Shown: positions 1-9,521, counted from the first letter of the stretch. The stretch is DNA of 64,000 nucleotides from JBBRZM01 sp963813635 (GCA_963813635.1 CAWEZO010000010.1:91862-155861); one strand, 5' to 3'. The notes: generated by a model from the letters alone, not told the origin. Numbers and translations: made by a program.

Positions 1-391
1 GTGATGGAAGAACTCGTCGGGAGGCGGTGAAGGTCGGAGCACGTAGTGGTCGATGCGACCGCTGGCGATGGCATCGAAGAGCGCGTCGCCGACGGTTGCA
101 TTCCCCTGCTCGCCCCACGCGATCAGCAACGCTCGCCAGCGCGTGAGGGTGGAGACGCCGAGCGTCGTCCAGCAACTCGGTCCCGGTCACCCCGTGCAGT
201 CGTTGCCCCGAGAGCACGAGGGCGACGTCTTTGTCAGCTATGGCCAGCGCCTGGAGGAGCTCGCGCGCCTCGTGTGCCGAGGTAAGGCACTCGATCTGGT
301 AGTGCCGTTCGTAGCGGTCGCGCAACGCCGACTCGACGCCACACAGTGCGGCCTCGTCTTCGTCGACCACGAGGAGCACGGGATCAGACAT
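1..391 (-). CDS. Receiver-domain / thioredoxin-reductase-like FAD oxidoreductase, N-terminal part, frameshifted
   Basis: The gene starts with ATG at 391 and runs off the left edge, so only about 130 codons are visible. The start, MSDPVLLVVDEDEAAL, is the acidic-pocket strand of a response-regulator receiver. Further on come LVLSGQRLHGVTG and, after a one-base frame change near 140, GRIDHYVLRP. This matches the receiver that precedes a thioredoxin-reductase-like FAD domain in a widespread family. In that family the third strand reads SDQR with the phospho-acceptor Asp; here it reads SGQR, and the conserved Lys of the KP motif is Arg. The receiver therefore looks unable to be phosphorylated in the usual way. 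The oxidoreductase part lies outside the window and is inferred from the family. Confidence 0.7.
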   Translation of the reverse strand, partial: MSDPVLLVVDEDEAALCGVESALRDRYERHYQIECLTSAHEARELLQALAIADKDVALVLSGQRLHGVTGTELLDDARRLHPHALASVADRVGRAGECNRRRRALRCHRQRSHRPLRAPTFTASRRVLPS

Positions 392-746
392 TCGGGCATT
401 TTACCGCCAGCGCCTGGCCGACCGGAGCGGCGTACGCGCCCGACTCCGGCCCGGGTAGCGCGCGCGTGATCGTTCCGGATGCAATGAACAGCAATCACCA
501 TTCGCGATCGCGACGTGTGCGCCGATCCTGGGCGCCGCCATCGCTGAGGCACTCATCAGGAAGGGATCCTGAATGGCAGTGATCCTTGAAACATTGTCGG
601 TAGTGACCCCATCAAACTGGCGAACTACCACATTGTCCGGGCACCGTCTACGATCCGTAGCCTGATGTCGCATGCGACCGCGGAGGGGGTGTGCGATTCC
701 ATGATGAACGCGCTCACCGCCGCTGCGCGCTGAGGCGGACGACGCC
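392..746. other. Intergenic region between divergent genes
   Basis: About 355 bases separate the divergent receiver/oxidoreductase and WS/DGAT genes. No ORF with recognisable domains is present. The stretch should hold both promoters, but I could not identify convincing -35/-10 boxes or an operator palindrome. Confidence 0.6.
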
Positions 747-2159
747 TTGAACGCGGAACGCGCCACCTCGAACCGGCCGCGCCAGACCGACCACGTGAGC
801 GACTTCGACGCGGTGATCTGGGGGGTCGAGAAGGACCCGCAGCTCCGGGTCACCATCACGGCGGTGCTCGTTCTCCAGGGCACGCCCGACCGGGACCAAC
901 TCCTCGAGCGCCTGGAGCGCTTGAGCCGCAGCGCTCCCGGCTTCCGACACCGGCTGCTGGCACCACCCCTGCGCCTCGCCACGCCGCGTTGGTGCGTCGA
1001 CCCCGACTTCGACCTGTCGTACCACCTCCGTTGGATCGGAGCACCGCAGCCCAAGACGTTGGACGCGGTGCTCGAGTACGTAGGCCAGTCGACGATGTCC
1101 GGGCTCGATCATGACCGCCCGCTCTGGCAGTTCACGGTGATCGATGGCCTCGAAGGCGACGAGGCGGTCGTGATCATCAAGTTCCACCACGTGCTCGCCG
1201 ACGGCGTCGGCCTCCTGGCGATTGTGCCGCTGCTGATGGACCTCTCGCCCGAGCCAAGAGACCTGGGTCCGCTACCGCCGGTCCCGGAGGGCGGACCCAT
1301 GACGCGACGCGACCTGGTGCGCGACGCACTCTCGACCAACCGCGACCGCCTGACGGGCCTCGTCTTCGCCGCCGCGGCGGCGACGCGTCGAAATGGCCCG
1401 CACGCGCTGCGACATCCGATCCGCACCGCAGCGACCGCCGCGCGCACCGTGCGGGCGCAAGGGCGGCTCATGAAGCCGGCGACCCAGACGCTGTCACCGC
1501 TCATGGTGGGCCGGCACGGCTGGTCGCGTTTCGCCACGCTCGACGTCGATCTCGACCGGCTGAAGCGAGCGGCGAAGGCACACGGCGCCACGGTGAACGA
1601 CGCGTTCGTAACCGCGGTCGCGACCGGCCTCGCGCGCTACCACGAGCAGCACGGCGCGCCGGTGCAGGAGTTGCGGGCCACGGTCGCCGTCAGCACGCGC
1701 CGACCCGATGACCCGCCGTACGGCAACCGCGCGCTGGGCGGTCGCATCAAGATACCGGTGGGCACCGAGGATCTCGCCGGCTACATGACCCGGTACCACG
1801 AGCTGATCTCAGAGATCCGCGACGACGTCGACCAACCGTTGGGGAGCGCGTTCGCCGTCGCGCTCAACAGCATCGGGCCGCTCATGGCCGGCTACATGGG
1901 CGCGATGATGAAGCACTGCGACTTCGCCACGACCAACATCCACGGCATCCAGGTGCCGGTGTACCTGGGCGGCGCAGAGGTCACCGGCTTCTACGGGTTC
2001 GGCCCCACGCTGGGCACTGCGCTCACCGTCACGCTGGTGTCGTATTGCAACACTGCGTTCATCGGCGTGCACGTCGACGCCGGAGCCGTCCCCGATATCG
2101 ACGTCCTCGTCGACCACCTGAGCCAGGGCTTCGACGCGGTCCTTTCGCTCGGCGCGTAG
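747..2159 (+). CDS. WS/DGAT family wax ester synthase/diacylglycerol acyltransferase
   Basis: This 470-residue protein belongs to the bacterial WS/DGAT family, which transfers acyl groups from acyl-CoA to long-chain alcohols or diacylglycerol to make wax esters or triacylglycerol. The catalytic motif HHVLADG (form HHxxxDG) lies near residue 147. The N-terminal VSDFDAVIWGVEKDP and the C-terminal TTNIHGIQVPVYLGG region are family landmarks. Length is normal and the frame is unbroken. The start is uncertain: TTG at 747, or GTG at 795 directly before the conserved SDFDA. A second family member lies at the right edge of the window. Confidence 0.9.
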   Translation: MNAERATSNRPRQTDHVSDFDAVIWGVEKDPQLRVTITAVLVLQGTPDRDQLLERLERLSRSAPGFRHRLLAPPLRLATPRWCVDPDFDLSYHLRWIGAPQPKTLDAVLEYVGQSTMSGLDHDRPLWQFTVIDGLEGDEAVVIIKFHHVLADGVGLLAIVPLLMDLSPEPRDLGPLPPVPEGGPMTRRDLVRDALSTNRDRLTGLVFAAAAATRRNGPHALRHPIRTAATAARTVRAQGRLMKPATQTLSPLMVGRHGWSRFATLDVDLDRLKRAAKAHGATVNDAFVTAVATGLARYHEQHGAPVQELRATVAVSTRRPDDPPYGNRALGGRIKIPVGTEDLAGYMTRYHELISEIRDDVDQPLGSAFAVALNSIGPLMAGYMGAMMKHCDFATTNIHGIQVPVYLGGAEVTGFYGFGPTLGTALTVTLVSYCNTAFIGVHVDAGAVPDIDVLVDHLSQGFDAVLSLGA

Positions 2160-2261
2160 CGCCCGGACCGCCAACGAGAAGAGAGTTCGATGGACCCGCG
2201 GTCCCCGTGGCATCCATCTCGAGTTGATCTCCTCGACCGCCGACGGTACCAACCCGTCACA

Positions 2262-2549
2262 CTTGGATGAGCGGTGCGCTCGAGAGGTGGACCATCGACG
2301 ACGTGAGGAATCCGGCCGTCGACGCCCGGTCGATGGCGATGGTGGATCCGGTCACGAGACGGGAGTCGTTGCTGCGCAGGAGCGCGATCGCCCGCGCGAC
2401 CTCGTCGGGTGGATCGCCGCTCGCGAGCACCGGAACACGCCGTTGCGGTTGATGTCGATGACCGAAAGCCAGTCGTCGTCGGTGAGCGGGTGGAAGTCCG
2501 TCACCTCGCCCTCGATTCCGCCGTTGTTGACGAGCACATCGAAACCCCG
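2262..2549 (-). pseudogene. Short-chain dehydrogenase remnant with internal deletion
   Basis: The reverse strand first encodes FDVLVNNGGIEGEVTDFH and DINRNGVFR, the middle of an SDR (NNxG strand and helix). Immediately after, in another frame, comes DEVARAIALLRSND and VTGSTIAIDRAS, the C-terminal end of an SDR. The Ser-Tyr-x-x-x-Lys active-site segment and the nucleotide-binding N-terminus are both missing. The remnant abuts the 3' end of the serine hydrolase gene. It cannot encode a working enzyme. Confidence 0.75.
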
Positions 2550-2571
2550 TCGTGATCGACCGAGCGGCCGT

Positions 2572-3723
2572 TCAGCGCCGGTCGGCGCAGCGGACGGTGG
2601 CCGCACCGATGCGGAGCATCCGCGTGTCGGCGAACGGCGTGCCCGCGACGCGGTTGCAGACCATGGCGACCGACAGATTGCGGTCGGGATCCGCCCACGC
2701 GCCCGAGCCACCGAAGCCGAAGTGCCCGAAGCCGTGGGGAAGAACGCCGCGTGCCGTGACGACGCCGTGGTAGCCGAGCCGCCACCGCATCGGGAAGCCG
2801 ACGACCACGTCGCGGGCGGTCGTCTGCACTTCGGTCGCGCGCCGGAGCGTCTCACGCGACAGAAAACGTCGTCCGTCGAGCTCACCCCCGCCCGCGAGCG
2901 CGGCGTACATCCGCGCGAGTGACCGGGCCGTGAAGCACCCGTTGAGCGCGGGGATCTCCGACTCGTGGATGCGGTCGCCGACGACGAGCCGGTCGAAGGC
3001 GACCACCATCAACGCCTCGACCGCCGGCCGCAACCATGCGATCCGCTCCAGGCGCGCCACGACGCGCTCGGTCCGCTGCACGTCGCCGACCGACATGATC
3101 AGCTTCGCGAGGCGGTGACGGTGGTCGGGCGGCGTCGCGATGAACATCCCGTCGAGCTCGAGCGGCTCCACGATCTCTTTCTGAACCACCTCGTTCACCG
3201 TCGTGCCCGCCACCCGGCGGATCACCTCACCGACGAGAAACCCGTAGGTGAGGCCGTGGTACCCGAAGCGCGTTCCGGGCCCCCAGGCGGGGGCCTCGGC
3301 GGCGAGCGCGGCGGTGATGTGCTCCCAATCGAGCATGAGGTGCGCGTCGTCGATCACGCCGCGCAGCCGGTGCAGCCCCGCGGAGTGCGACAGGAGATGC
3401 CGAACCGTGATCGCGTCCTTGCCATTCGCCGCGAACTCCGGCCAGTACGTGGCGACGGGTTCGTCGTAGTCGACGAGGCCCTTGTCGACGAGGCGGTGCA
3501 GCGCGGTCGCCACGACGCCCTTGGTCGTCGAGAAGCTCATGGCGACCGTCTCACGGTCCCACGGCGTGCCCTGTGGGTCGCGGGTACCGGCCCACGCGTC
3601 GACCACCGGCTCACCACGGTGGTAGACCGCGACCGCTCCGCCCCCACCCATGCGGTGCGTGAGAATCTTGCGCAGCGTCTCGGTGACCGCGCCGAAATCG
3701 GGATGGACGTAGCCGGAGATCAT
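2572..3723 (-). CDS. Beta-lactamase-fold serine hydrolase/esterase (class C, EstB-like)
   Basis: A complete 383-residue serine hydrolase of the beta-lactamase/penicillin-binding-protein-like superfamily. The nucleophile motif SxxK is STTK at residues 65-68 within MSFSTTKG, and the Tyr motif is YHG at 155-157 (YGFHGLTYG-type loop). HLLSHSAGL and the C-terminal HFGFGGSGAWADPDRN segment are typical of the EstB/LpqK-like esterase group rather than of antibiotic-resistance enzymes. There is no signal peptide, so a cytoplasmic esterase is likely. The start is ATG at 3723. It is convergent with the WS/DGAT gene, and the substrate is unknown. Confidence 0.88.
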   Translation of the reverse strand: MISGYVHPDFGAVTETLRKILTHRMGGGGAVAVYHRGEPVVDAWAGTRDPQGTPWDRETVAMSFSTTKGVVATALHRLVDKGLVDYDEPVATYWPEFAANGKDAITVRHLLSHSAGLHRLRGVIDDAHLMLDWEHITAALAAEAPAWGPGTRFGYHGLTYGFLVGEVIRRVAGTTVNEVVQKEIVEPLELDGMFIATPPDHRHRLAKLIMSVGDVQRTERVVARLERIAWLRPAVEALMVVAFDRLVVGDRIHESEIPALNGCFTARSLARMYAALAGGGELDGRRFLSRETLRRATEVQTTARDVVVGFPMRWRLGYHGVVTARGVLPHGFGHFGFGGSGAWADPDRNLSVAMVCNRVAGTPFADTRMLRIGAATVRCADRR

Positions 3724-3999
3724 GGGGTCAACCGTGCCATGTCGGGCGGCGGACGCCGAATCGGAAGGACCGAGCCTGGCGGGACGCCGCGCGTCACGAC
3801 GGCATCAGCGCCGCGAGGAGGGACTCGAGGAAGGTGGGATGGGCGTGACCGGAGCACGCTCGAGCGCGATGGCGTCGACCACGTCGACCATCGCCGGCGG
3901 CGACGCGCGAGTTCACCCACACCATGCGGTGCGGCACACGAGGCGGATGGCCGTCGCGATGTTCCACGATGGAGTACAGGTCCGAAGTCATCATCACGC

Positions 4000-4664
4000 T
4001 CAGGCCGACGCGGCCCGGCAGAAGTCGACGATGTGATCGATCTGTGCGCGGGTGGGCCGTGCCCGCTGCCACAAGAAGTCGGACAACAGACCCACCACGG
4101 CGTGGGCCACCAGCGTGGCATCGGCCCGCGGATCGGCACTGCCCAACTGTTCGAACGGTTCGTGCAGCAGTGTCGCGAGCGATGCCGCTGGAGACAAGCG
4201 GTGGGCGCCGGCACGCTCGCTGAGCTGATCCGCCGTTCCAGAGCACGGCGCGCGTCGTCGCCGCCACGTCGTCGTCGGTGGCTTGCGCCATCACGCCCTC
4301 GACCCAGCGCCGCACCTGTTCCACGGGCGTTGACGCCTTCTCCATCTGGTGACGGAGGTAACTCGCAAGGCGGACCGAGCCGTCCTCGAGGATCGCGGCC
4401 ACAAGCGCTTCCTTCGACGCGAAGTGGCGGTAGAACGCGTCGTTCGAAAGACCGGCGGCCGCGACGATGTCGGCGACGCGCGGGCTGGATGCCGTTCCGC
4501 AGGCGCGCATCACTTCGAGGCCCGCGTCGAGCAGCCGCCGGACTTCGCTCGCGTACTGCTCCTCGCGCTTCGCGACGCCACGCTGCGCGATCACGCCGGC
4601 CACGTCCCCGACCCACCGGTCCTGCGGATCGGGAAGAATTGCGTTCTGTGACATCAGAATCATA
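4000..4664 (-). CDS. TetR/AcrR family regulator, frameshifted
   Basis: The N-terminal helix-turn-helix is clear: RVADIVAAAGLSNDAFYRHFASKEALVAAIL-type sequence, split here as VADIVAAAGLSNDAFYRHF followed by ASKEALVAAIL. A frame change near 4200-4245 separates it from the C-terminal ligand-domain piece (LATLLHEPFEQLGSADPRAD ... IDHIVDFCRAA). The start is ATG at 4664 or 4655. The gene is divergent from the acyl-CoA dehydrogenase operon beginning at 4693 and is the natural candidate for its local repressor. A small palindrome lies over its own start region. Confidence 0.8.
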
Positions 4665-4669
4665 TTCTT
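4657..4669. promoter_or_regulatory. Candidate TetR operator (AGAAT-CAT-ATTCT)
   Basis: AGAATCATATTCT is a perfect inverted repeat of 5-bp arms around 3 bases, between the divergent tetR (start 4664/4655) and the dehydrogenase (start 4693). Its position suits an autoregulated TetR site. The arms are short, so chance occurrence is possible. Confidence 0.35.
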
Positions 4670-4692
4670 ACACACCGGCGAAAGGGGCCCGC

Positions 4693-5997
4693 ATGGCATG
4701 GGACTTCGAGACGGAACCCGAGTTCCAAGACGCAGCTCGACTGGGCCGACACGTTCGTACGCGACGAGGTCGAACCGCTCGACCTCGTCTGGCGCGGCCT
4801 CGAGTTCACCCCGCTCGACGAGACGCGTCGACGAGCGATCGACCCGTTGAAAGACGAGGTACGCCGGCGAGGGCTCTGGGCGACCCATCTCGGGCCGGAG
4901 CTCGGCGGTCAGGGGTACGGGCAGCTGAAGCTCGCGCTCTTGAACGAGATCCTCGGGCGGTCGTCGTGGGCGCCGATCGTGTTCGGTTGCCAGGCGCCCG
5001 ACACGGGCAACGCCGAGATCATCGCCCACTACGGCACGCCCGAGCAGAAGGAGCGGTATCTGCGACCGTTGCTCGAGGGCGAGATGTTCTCCTGCTACTC
5101 GATGACCGAACCGCACGCCGGCGCCGACCCGACGATGTTCACGACCCGCGCCGAGCGTGACGGCGACGAGTGGGTCATCAACGGCTGGAAGTTCTTCTCG
5201 TCGAACGCGCGGACCGCGTCGTTCCTCATCGTCATGGCGGTGACGAACCCGGAGATCAGCGCGTACCAGGGCATGTCGATGTTCCTCGTGCCCACCGACA
5301 CGCCGGGCATCAACATCGTCCGCAACGTCGGGCTCGCCGGCGAGCCCGAAGGCGAAGGCTCGCACGCGCTGATCCACTACGACAACGTGCGCGTGCCTGC
5401 CGACGCGCTGCTCGGCGGCGAAGGGCCAAGCATTCGCCATCGCGCAGACGAGACTCGGTGGCGGGCGGATCCACCACGCCATGCGCACGATCGGCATGGC
5501 GCAACAAGGCCCTCGACATGATGTGCGAACGGGCACTCAGCCGCACGACGCAGGGCAGCATCCTCGCCGACAAGCAGTTCGTGCAGGGCTACATCGCCGA
5601 CTCGTACGCGCAGCTGGTCCAGTTCCGGCTGTTCGTGCTGTACGTCGCATGGTCGATCGACAAGCACAACGACTACCGCAAGGTGCGCAAGGACATCGCC
5701 ACTGCGAAGGTCGTCATGCCGACGGTGCTGCACGACATCGCGTGGCGTGCCATGCAGGTGCACGGTGCGCTCGGCGTGAGCAACGAGATGCCGTTCTTCT
5801 CGATGATCCTCGGCGCCGGCGTGATGGGTCTCGCCGACGGACCGACCGAGGTGCACAAGGTCACGGTCGCGCGTCAGGTGCTCCGCGACTACCGGCCGAG
5901 TGACGACATGTGGCCTACGCAGCACATTCCGAAGCTGCGCGAAGCGGCGCGCGCCAAGCTGGCCGAGTACCTGGAGCACGAGGTGGGGAACCTGTGA
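4693..5997 (+). CDS. Acyl-CoA dehydrogenase of the FadE2/ACAD10-11 type, frameshifted
   Basis: The FAD-dependent acyl-CoA dehydrogenase is about 435 residues in three frames. MAWDFETEPEFQ begins at ATG 4693. The core includes LDWADTFVRDEVEPLDLV, CYSMTEPHAGADPTMF (FAD/substrate loop), GWKFFSSNAR, then TRLGGGRIHHAMRTIGM and MQVHGALGVSNEMPFF, GLADGPTEVHKVTVARQVL. These are landmarks of the FadE2-like group that also contains the dehydrogenase half of human ACAD10/11. Frame changes lie near 4730, 5426 and 5505. The stop TGA (5995-5997) overlaps the GTG start of the following kinase-like gene by four bases, implying translational coupling. Confidence 0.88.
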
Positions 5998-7028
5998 GCC
6001 CGGTGATCGATGTCGAGCGCCTCGGCGCATGGATGGACGAGGTCGAGCTGCCCGGCAGAGGCGAAGCCGATCGAGCAGCGGTTACATCTCGGGCGGGTCG
6101 CAGAACGAGATCTACGAGCTGCGGCGCGGCGACTTGCACTGCGCGATGCGCATCCCGCCGTCGTCCGCACCGGCCTCCCGCGACGACGGCATCGTGCGCG
6201 AGTGGCGCATCATCGAGGCGCTGGACGGCACCGACGTGCCGCACACGGGAGCGGTCGCGCTGTGCACCGACCCCTCGGTGCTGGGTCGCACCTTCTACCT
6301 GATGGGTTTCGTCGACGGTTGGTCGCCGATGGGGCTCACCGACGGCTGGCCGGCCCCGTTCGACACCGACTTCGAGGCGCGCAAGGGTCTCGCGTACCAA
6401 CTGGTCGAAGGCATCGCGCTGCTGTCGAAGGTCGACTGGCAGGCCAAGGGCCTGCACGACCTCGGTCGCCCCGACGGCTTCCACGAACGTCAGGTCGACC
6501 GCTGGACCGCGTTCCTGGAGCGCATCAAAGGCCGCGAGCTGCCCGGCTTCGACGAGGCGGCGGCGTGGCTGCGCGCACACCGCCCGATCGACTTCATCCC
6601 GGGACTCATGCACGGCGACTACCAGTTCGCCAACGTGATGTACCACAACGGTGCGCCGGCGCGGCTCGCGGCGATCGTCGACTGGGAGATGGGAACCGTC
6701 GGCGACCCGAAGCTCGACCTCGGCTGGACGGTGCAGGGCTGGCCCGAGGACACCAACGCGCCCGACGCCGCGGAATCGAGCTACGTCGACATGCTGAGGC
6801 ATGCCGTCGCGCGACGAGGTGATCGCGCACTACGCCGAGGTGTCGGGCCGCCAGGTCGACGACATCGACTACTACGTGATCCTCGCCAAGTGGAAGCTCG
6901 CCGTGGTGCTCGAACAGGGCTACCAGCGTGCCGGCGACGACGAGAAGCTGCAGGCGTTCGGCCCGATCGTGCTCGACCTGATGAAGGGCGCGGCCGAGCT
7001 CGCCGCGACGACGGACTACAAGGGATGA
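5994..7028 (+). CDS. APH-family phosphotransferase (ACAD10/11 N-terminal-like), frameshifted
   Basis: An aminoglycoside-phosphotransferase-fold kinase of about 345 residues. The catalytic loop is LMHGDYQFANVM (HGDxxxxN) and the metal-binding segment is IVDWEMGTVGDPKLDLG. The N-terminal part YISGGSQNEIYEL is the nucleotide loop. Frame changes near 6065 and 6800 break the ORF, and the C-terminal piece (AHYAEVSGRQVDDIDYYV) is in a third frame. The GTG start overlaps the stop of the acyl-CoA dehydrogenase (GTGA). In animals the same two domains form ACAD10/11; in Pseudomonas the separate LvaA/LvaC pair phosphorylates and converts 4-hydroxyacyl-CoA. A similar role is inferred here; antibiotic resistance is unlikely. 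Confidence 0.85.
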
Positions 7029-7807
7029 CCGACACCGACGCCACTCGTACGTGAGCAGCGAGGCGCAGTCCTCATCGCGCCGGCTCGACCGTCCGCAGGC
7101 ACGCAACGCGCTGACGGCCGAACTCATCCGGGCGATCGGCACTGCCATCGTCGACGCGGAACGCGATCCCGATGTACGCGCCCTCGTGCTCACCGGCACC
7201 GGCGATCGCGCGTTCTGTGCCGGCATGGACCTGCGCGCGTTCGCGGCCGGCGACGCCTTCGGATTCGGCGACGACGACGTCGCGCACGCGTTCCATCGGC
7301 TCCTCGAGGGTCGTGTCACTGTGCCACTCGTCGGCGCGGCCAACGGCGCCGCCGTCGCCGGCGGCTTCGAGCTGCTGCTCGGCTGCGACGTGATCGTCGC
7401 GGCGGAGCACGCGACGTTCGGCCTGCCCGAGGTGCAGCGCGGCCTGATCCCCGGCGGCGGCGGCACGTTCCTCGGCACGCGGATCCCGCTGAGCGTCGCG
7501 CTCGAGATGACACTCACCGGCGATCCGATCACCGCCGCGCGCGCCTACGCAGCTCGGCCTCGTCAACGCCGTCGTCCCCGCCGACGAAGCGCTCGCACGC
7601 GCGGTCGAGATCGCCGACCGCATCGCGCGCAACGGTCCCCTCGCGATCAGCGCGGTCAAAGAGCTCGTCCGGCTCGGGACTGTCGACGTCACGGGCGCGT
7701 GGGCGCGACTGCGCGAGCTCCAGCCGGTCGTGTTCGGCAGTGAAGACGCGCGCGAGGGTGCCCGCGCCTTCGTCGAGCAGCGAACGCCGAAATGGCAAGG
7801 CCGGTGA
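7025..7807 (+). CDS. Enoyl-CoA hydratase/isomerase, frameshifted
   Basis: A crotonase-superfamily protein of about 258 residues. Recognisable parts are VREQRGAVLIA (first strand), LDRPQARNALTAELI, DRAFCAGMDLRAFAAGD (oxyanion loop), PLVGAANGAAVAGGFELLLG, the LPEVQRGLIPGGGGT loop, and the tail LGLVNAVVPADEALARAVEI. The ATG at 7025 overlaps the stop of the kinase gene. Frame changes occur within the first 25 codons and near 7553. It is the third gene of the dehydrogenase operon and probably hydrates the enoyl-CoA made upstream. The usual catalytic Glu positions were not assigned with confidence. Confidence 0.85.
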
Positions 7808-7814
7808 GCTGACG

Positions 7815-8799
7815 GTGCGCGCAGCAGTGTGCCGGGAGCACGGCACTCCAGAGGCCGTACGCGTTGACGACATACCCGCGCCGGCCCTCGGCCCCGGGCA
7901 GGCGCGCGTGCATGTGCACGCGCGCATCCGTCAACTTCGCCGACGTGCTCCTCGTCGCGAACGAGTACCAGATCAGCGTGGCGCCGCCTTTCGTGCCCGG
8001 CAGCGAGTTCGCGGGCGTCGTCACGGAGGTCGGCGACGGCGTCACGGAACCTCCGGTCGGCGTTCGCGTCTTCGGCTCGTGCCTCCACGGCGCGTTCGCC
8101 GAGGAGGTGGTCGTCCCGGCCGCGGCGCTCCAGCGAGTCCCCGACGGGATCGACGACCGGCACGCCGCTGCGTTCGGTGTCGCGCACCGCACCGCGTACA
8201 ACGTGCTCCGATCAGTAGCCGCGGTGCAGCCCGGCGAGGAGCTGATCGTGCTGGGCGCAGGCGGCGGCGTCGGCTCAGCTGCCGTGCATCTCGGTGCCGA
8301 GCTCGGAGCATCGGTGACCGCGGTTGCATCGACGCCCGAGAAGCTCGAGGCCGCGGCCGCGAACGGCGCTCGGCATCTCGTGAACCATCGCGCCCGCCCA
8401 CTGCGCGAAGCCCTTCGCGAACTCCTCCCCGACGGCGGCGACGTGGTCGTCGATCCCGTCGGCGGTGACCTCTCCGAACCGGCACTCCGCGCGTTGGGCT
8501 GGGGCGGCCGCTTCGTCACGGTCGGCTACGCGTCGGGCGTCATCCCGCGGATTCCGCTGAACCTCGTGCTCCTCAAAGGCGTACACATTCTCGGATTCCA
8601 ACTCATCGACTTCCTCACACACGCGCCCGACGAGCTCGGGCGCAACGAGCGCGAGCTGCTCGAACTGCTCGCCGCGGGTCGTGCCATGCCGCACATCGGT
8701 GCGACGTTCTCGTTCGACGCAGTCGCCGACGCCCTGCGGTACGTCGCCGACGGCCGAGCGATCGGCAAGGTCGTGCTCGACGTCGCGCCCGTCGATTGA
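7815..8799 (+). CDS. NADPH:quinone oxidoreductase-like medium-chain reductase, frameshifted
   Basis: A zinc-free medium-chain dehydrogenase/reductase of about 328 residues (quinone oxidoreductase family). The GTG start at 7815 gives VRAAVCREHGTPEAVRV. After a one-base frame change near 7922 come SVNFADVLLVANEYQ, PFVPGSEFAGVVTEVGDGV, the nucleotide-binding LGAGGGVGSAAVHLG, and the C-terminal ADALRYVADGRAIGKVVLDV. Such enzymes reduce enones or quinones with NADPH. The gene follows the enoyl-CoA hydratase after seven bases, so it belongs to the same operon. Confidence 0.85.
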
Positions 8800-8809
8800 A
8801 GGAGGTTCG

Positions 8810-9088
8810 GTGCCTCGCGCCATTGTGTTCAAAGGGGACGAGATCTGGGAATTGCTTGAGGTGCCGAAGCCGAAGCTTCGGCCCGGATGCCGCATCCTGA
8901 AGGTCGAGGCTGTGGGTATCTGCCACAGCGACGTCGACCAGCTCCACGGCCACCCGCCGGTCCCTTCGGGCGGCGTGTTCCCGGCGGTGCCGGGTCACGA
9001 GATCGTCGGCCGTTTCGAGGAGATCGCGCTGGCGGATCGCCGCGTCCCGGGCCACGACGCCGTGCGCGTGTCGCTGGAGGTTTCGTGA
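8810..9088 (+). pseudogene. Zinc alcohol dehydrogenase, N-terminal fragment
   Basis: A strong ribosome-binding site (AAGGAGG, 8799-8805) precedes GTG at 8810. The product begins like a zinc-dependent alcohol dehydrogenase: VEAVGICHSDVDQLHG carries the first zinc ligand and FPAVPGHEIVGRFEE the GHE motif. After about 70 residues the homology ends and the frame closes at 9088. The cofactor domain is absent, so this is a truncated GroES-like fragment. Its stop overlaps the ATG of the next gene (TGATG). Confidence 0.75.
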
Positions 9089-9501
9089 TGGAAGACATCG
9101 AGGCGATCAAACAGCTCAAGGCGCGCTACTGCCGCACGATGGACACCAAGGACTGGTCGGCGATGCGCCAGGTGTTCGCCGACGACGTCACGATGGACAC
9201 GACAGATTCCGGCGGCGGCATCATGACCGGAGCCGACGACTTCCTCGAATTCCTCCAAACGGCGATCGGCGAGGTGATCACCGTCCACCACTGCCACACG
9301 CCCGAGATCGTCGTCAGTTCGCCGACGACGGCCTCAGGCGTTTGGGCCATGGAGGACATGCTGCAGTTCGCAGACGGCTCCGAGATGCACGGCTACGGCC
9401 ACTACTACGAGACCTACGAAAAGCGCGACAGTGAGTGGAGCATCACATCGTCGAAACTGTCGCGCCTCCGGATGGACTTCACACCGGCAGTAGGACAATG
9501 A
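9088..9501 (+). CDS. SnoaL-like (NTF2-fold) protein
   Basis: This 137-residue protein has the N-terminal pattern IEAIKQLKARYCRTMDTKDWSAMRQVFADDV, given here in two parts: IEAIKQLKARYCRTMD then TKDWSAMRQVFADDV, typical of the SnoaL_4 group of the NTF2 superfamily. Members act as small hydratases, isomerases or binding proteins in polyketide, steroid and aromatic metabolism. The frame is intact and the length normal. A second member lies at 20774 and a more distant one at 44272. The reaction cannot be named from sequence. Confidence 0.85.
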   Translation: MEDIEAIKQLKARYCRTMDTKDWSAMRQVFADDVTMDTTDSGGGIMTGADDFLEFLQTAIGEVITVHHCHTPEIVVSSPTTASGVWAMEDMLQFADGSEMHGYGHYYETYEKRDSEWSITSSKLSRLRMDFTPAVGQ

Positions 9502-9521
9502 CCATCGCTCATCCCGCCCGG

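Noticed and set aside
2572..3723. Beta-lactam resistance gene
   Set aside because: The SxxK fold is that of EstB-like esterases, and there is no signal peptide for a periplasmic or secreted lactamase.
2965..5536. Long ORFs of 731 codons (forward) and 580 codons (reverse) across the serine hydrolase, TetR and dehydrogenase genes
   Set aside because: They are shadows that only incidentally include part of the real TetR frame; homology follows other frames with slips.
5994..7028. Aminoglycoside resistance kinase
   Set aside because: The APH fold is present, but the coupling to an acyl-CoA dehydrogenase fits the ACAD10/11-type kinase.
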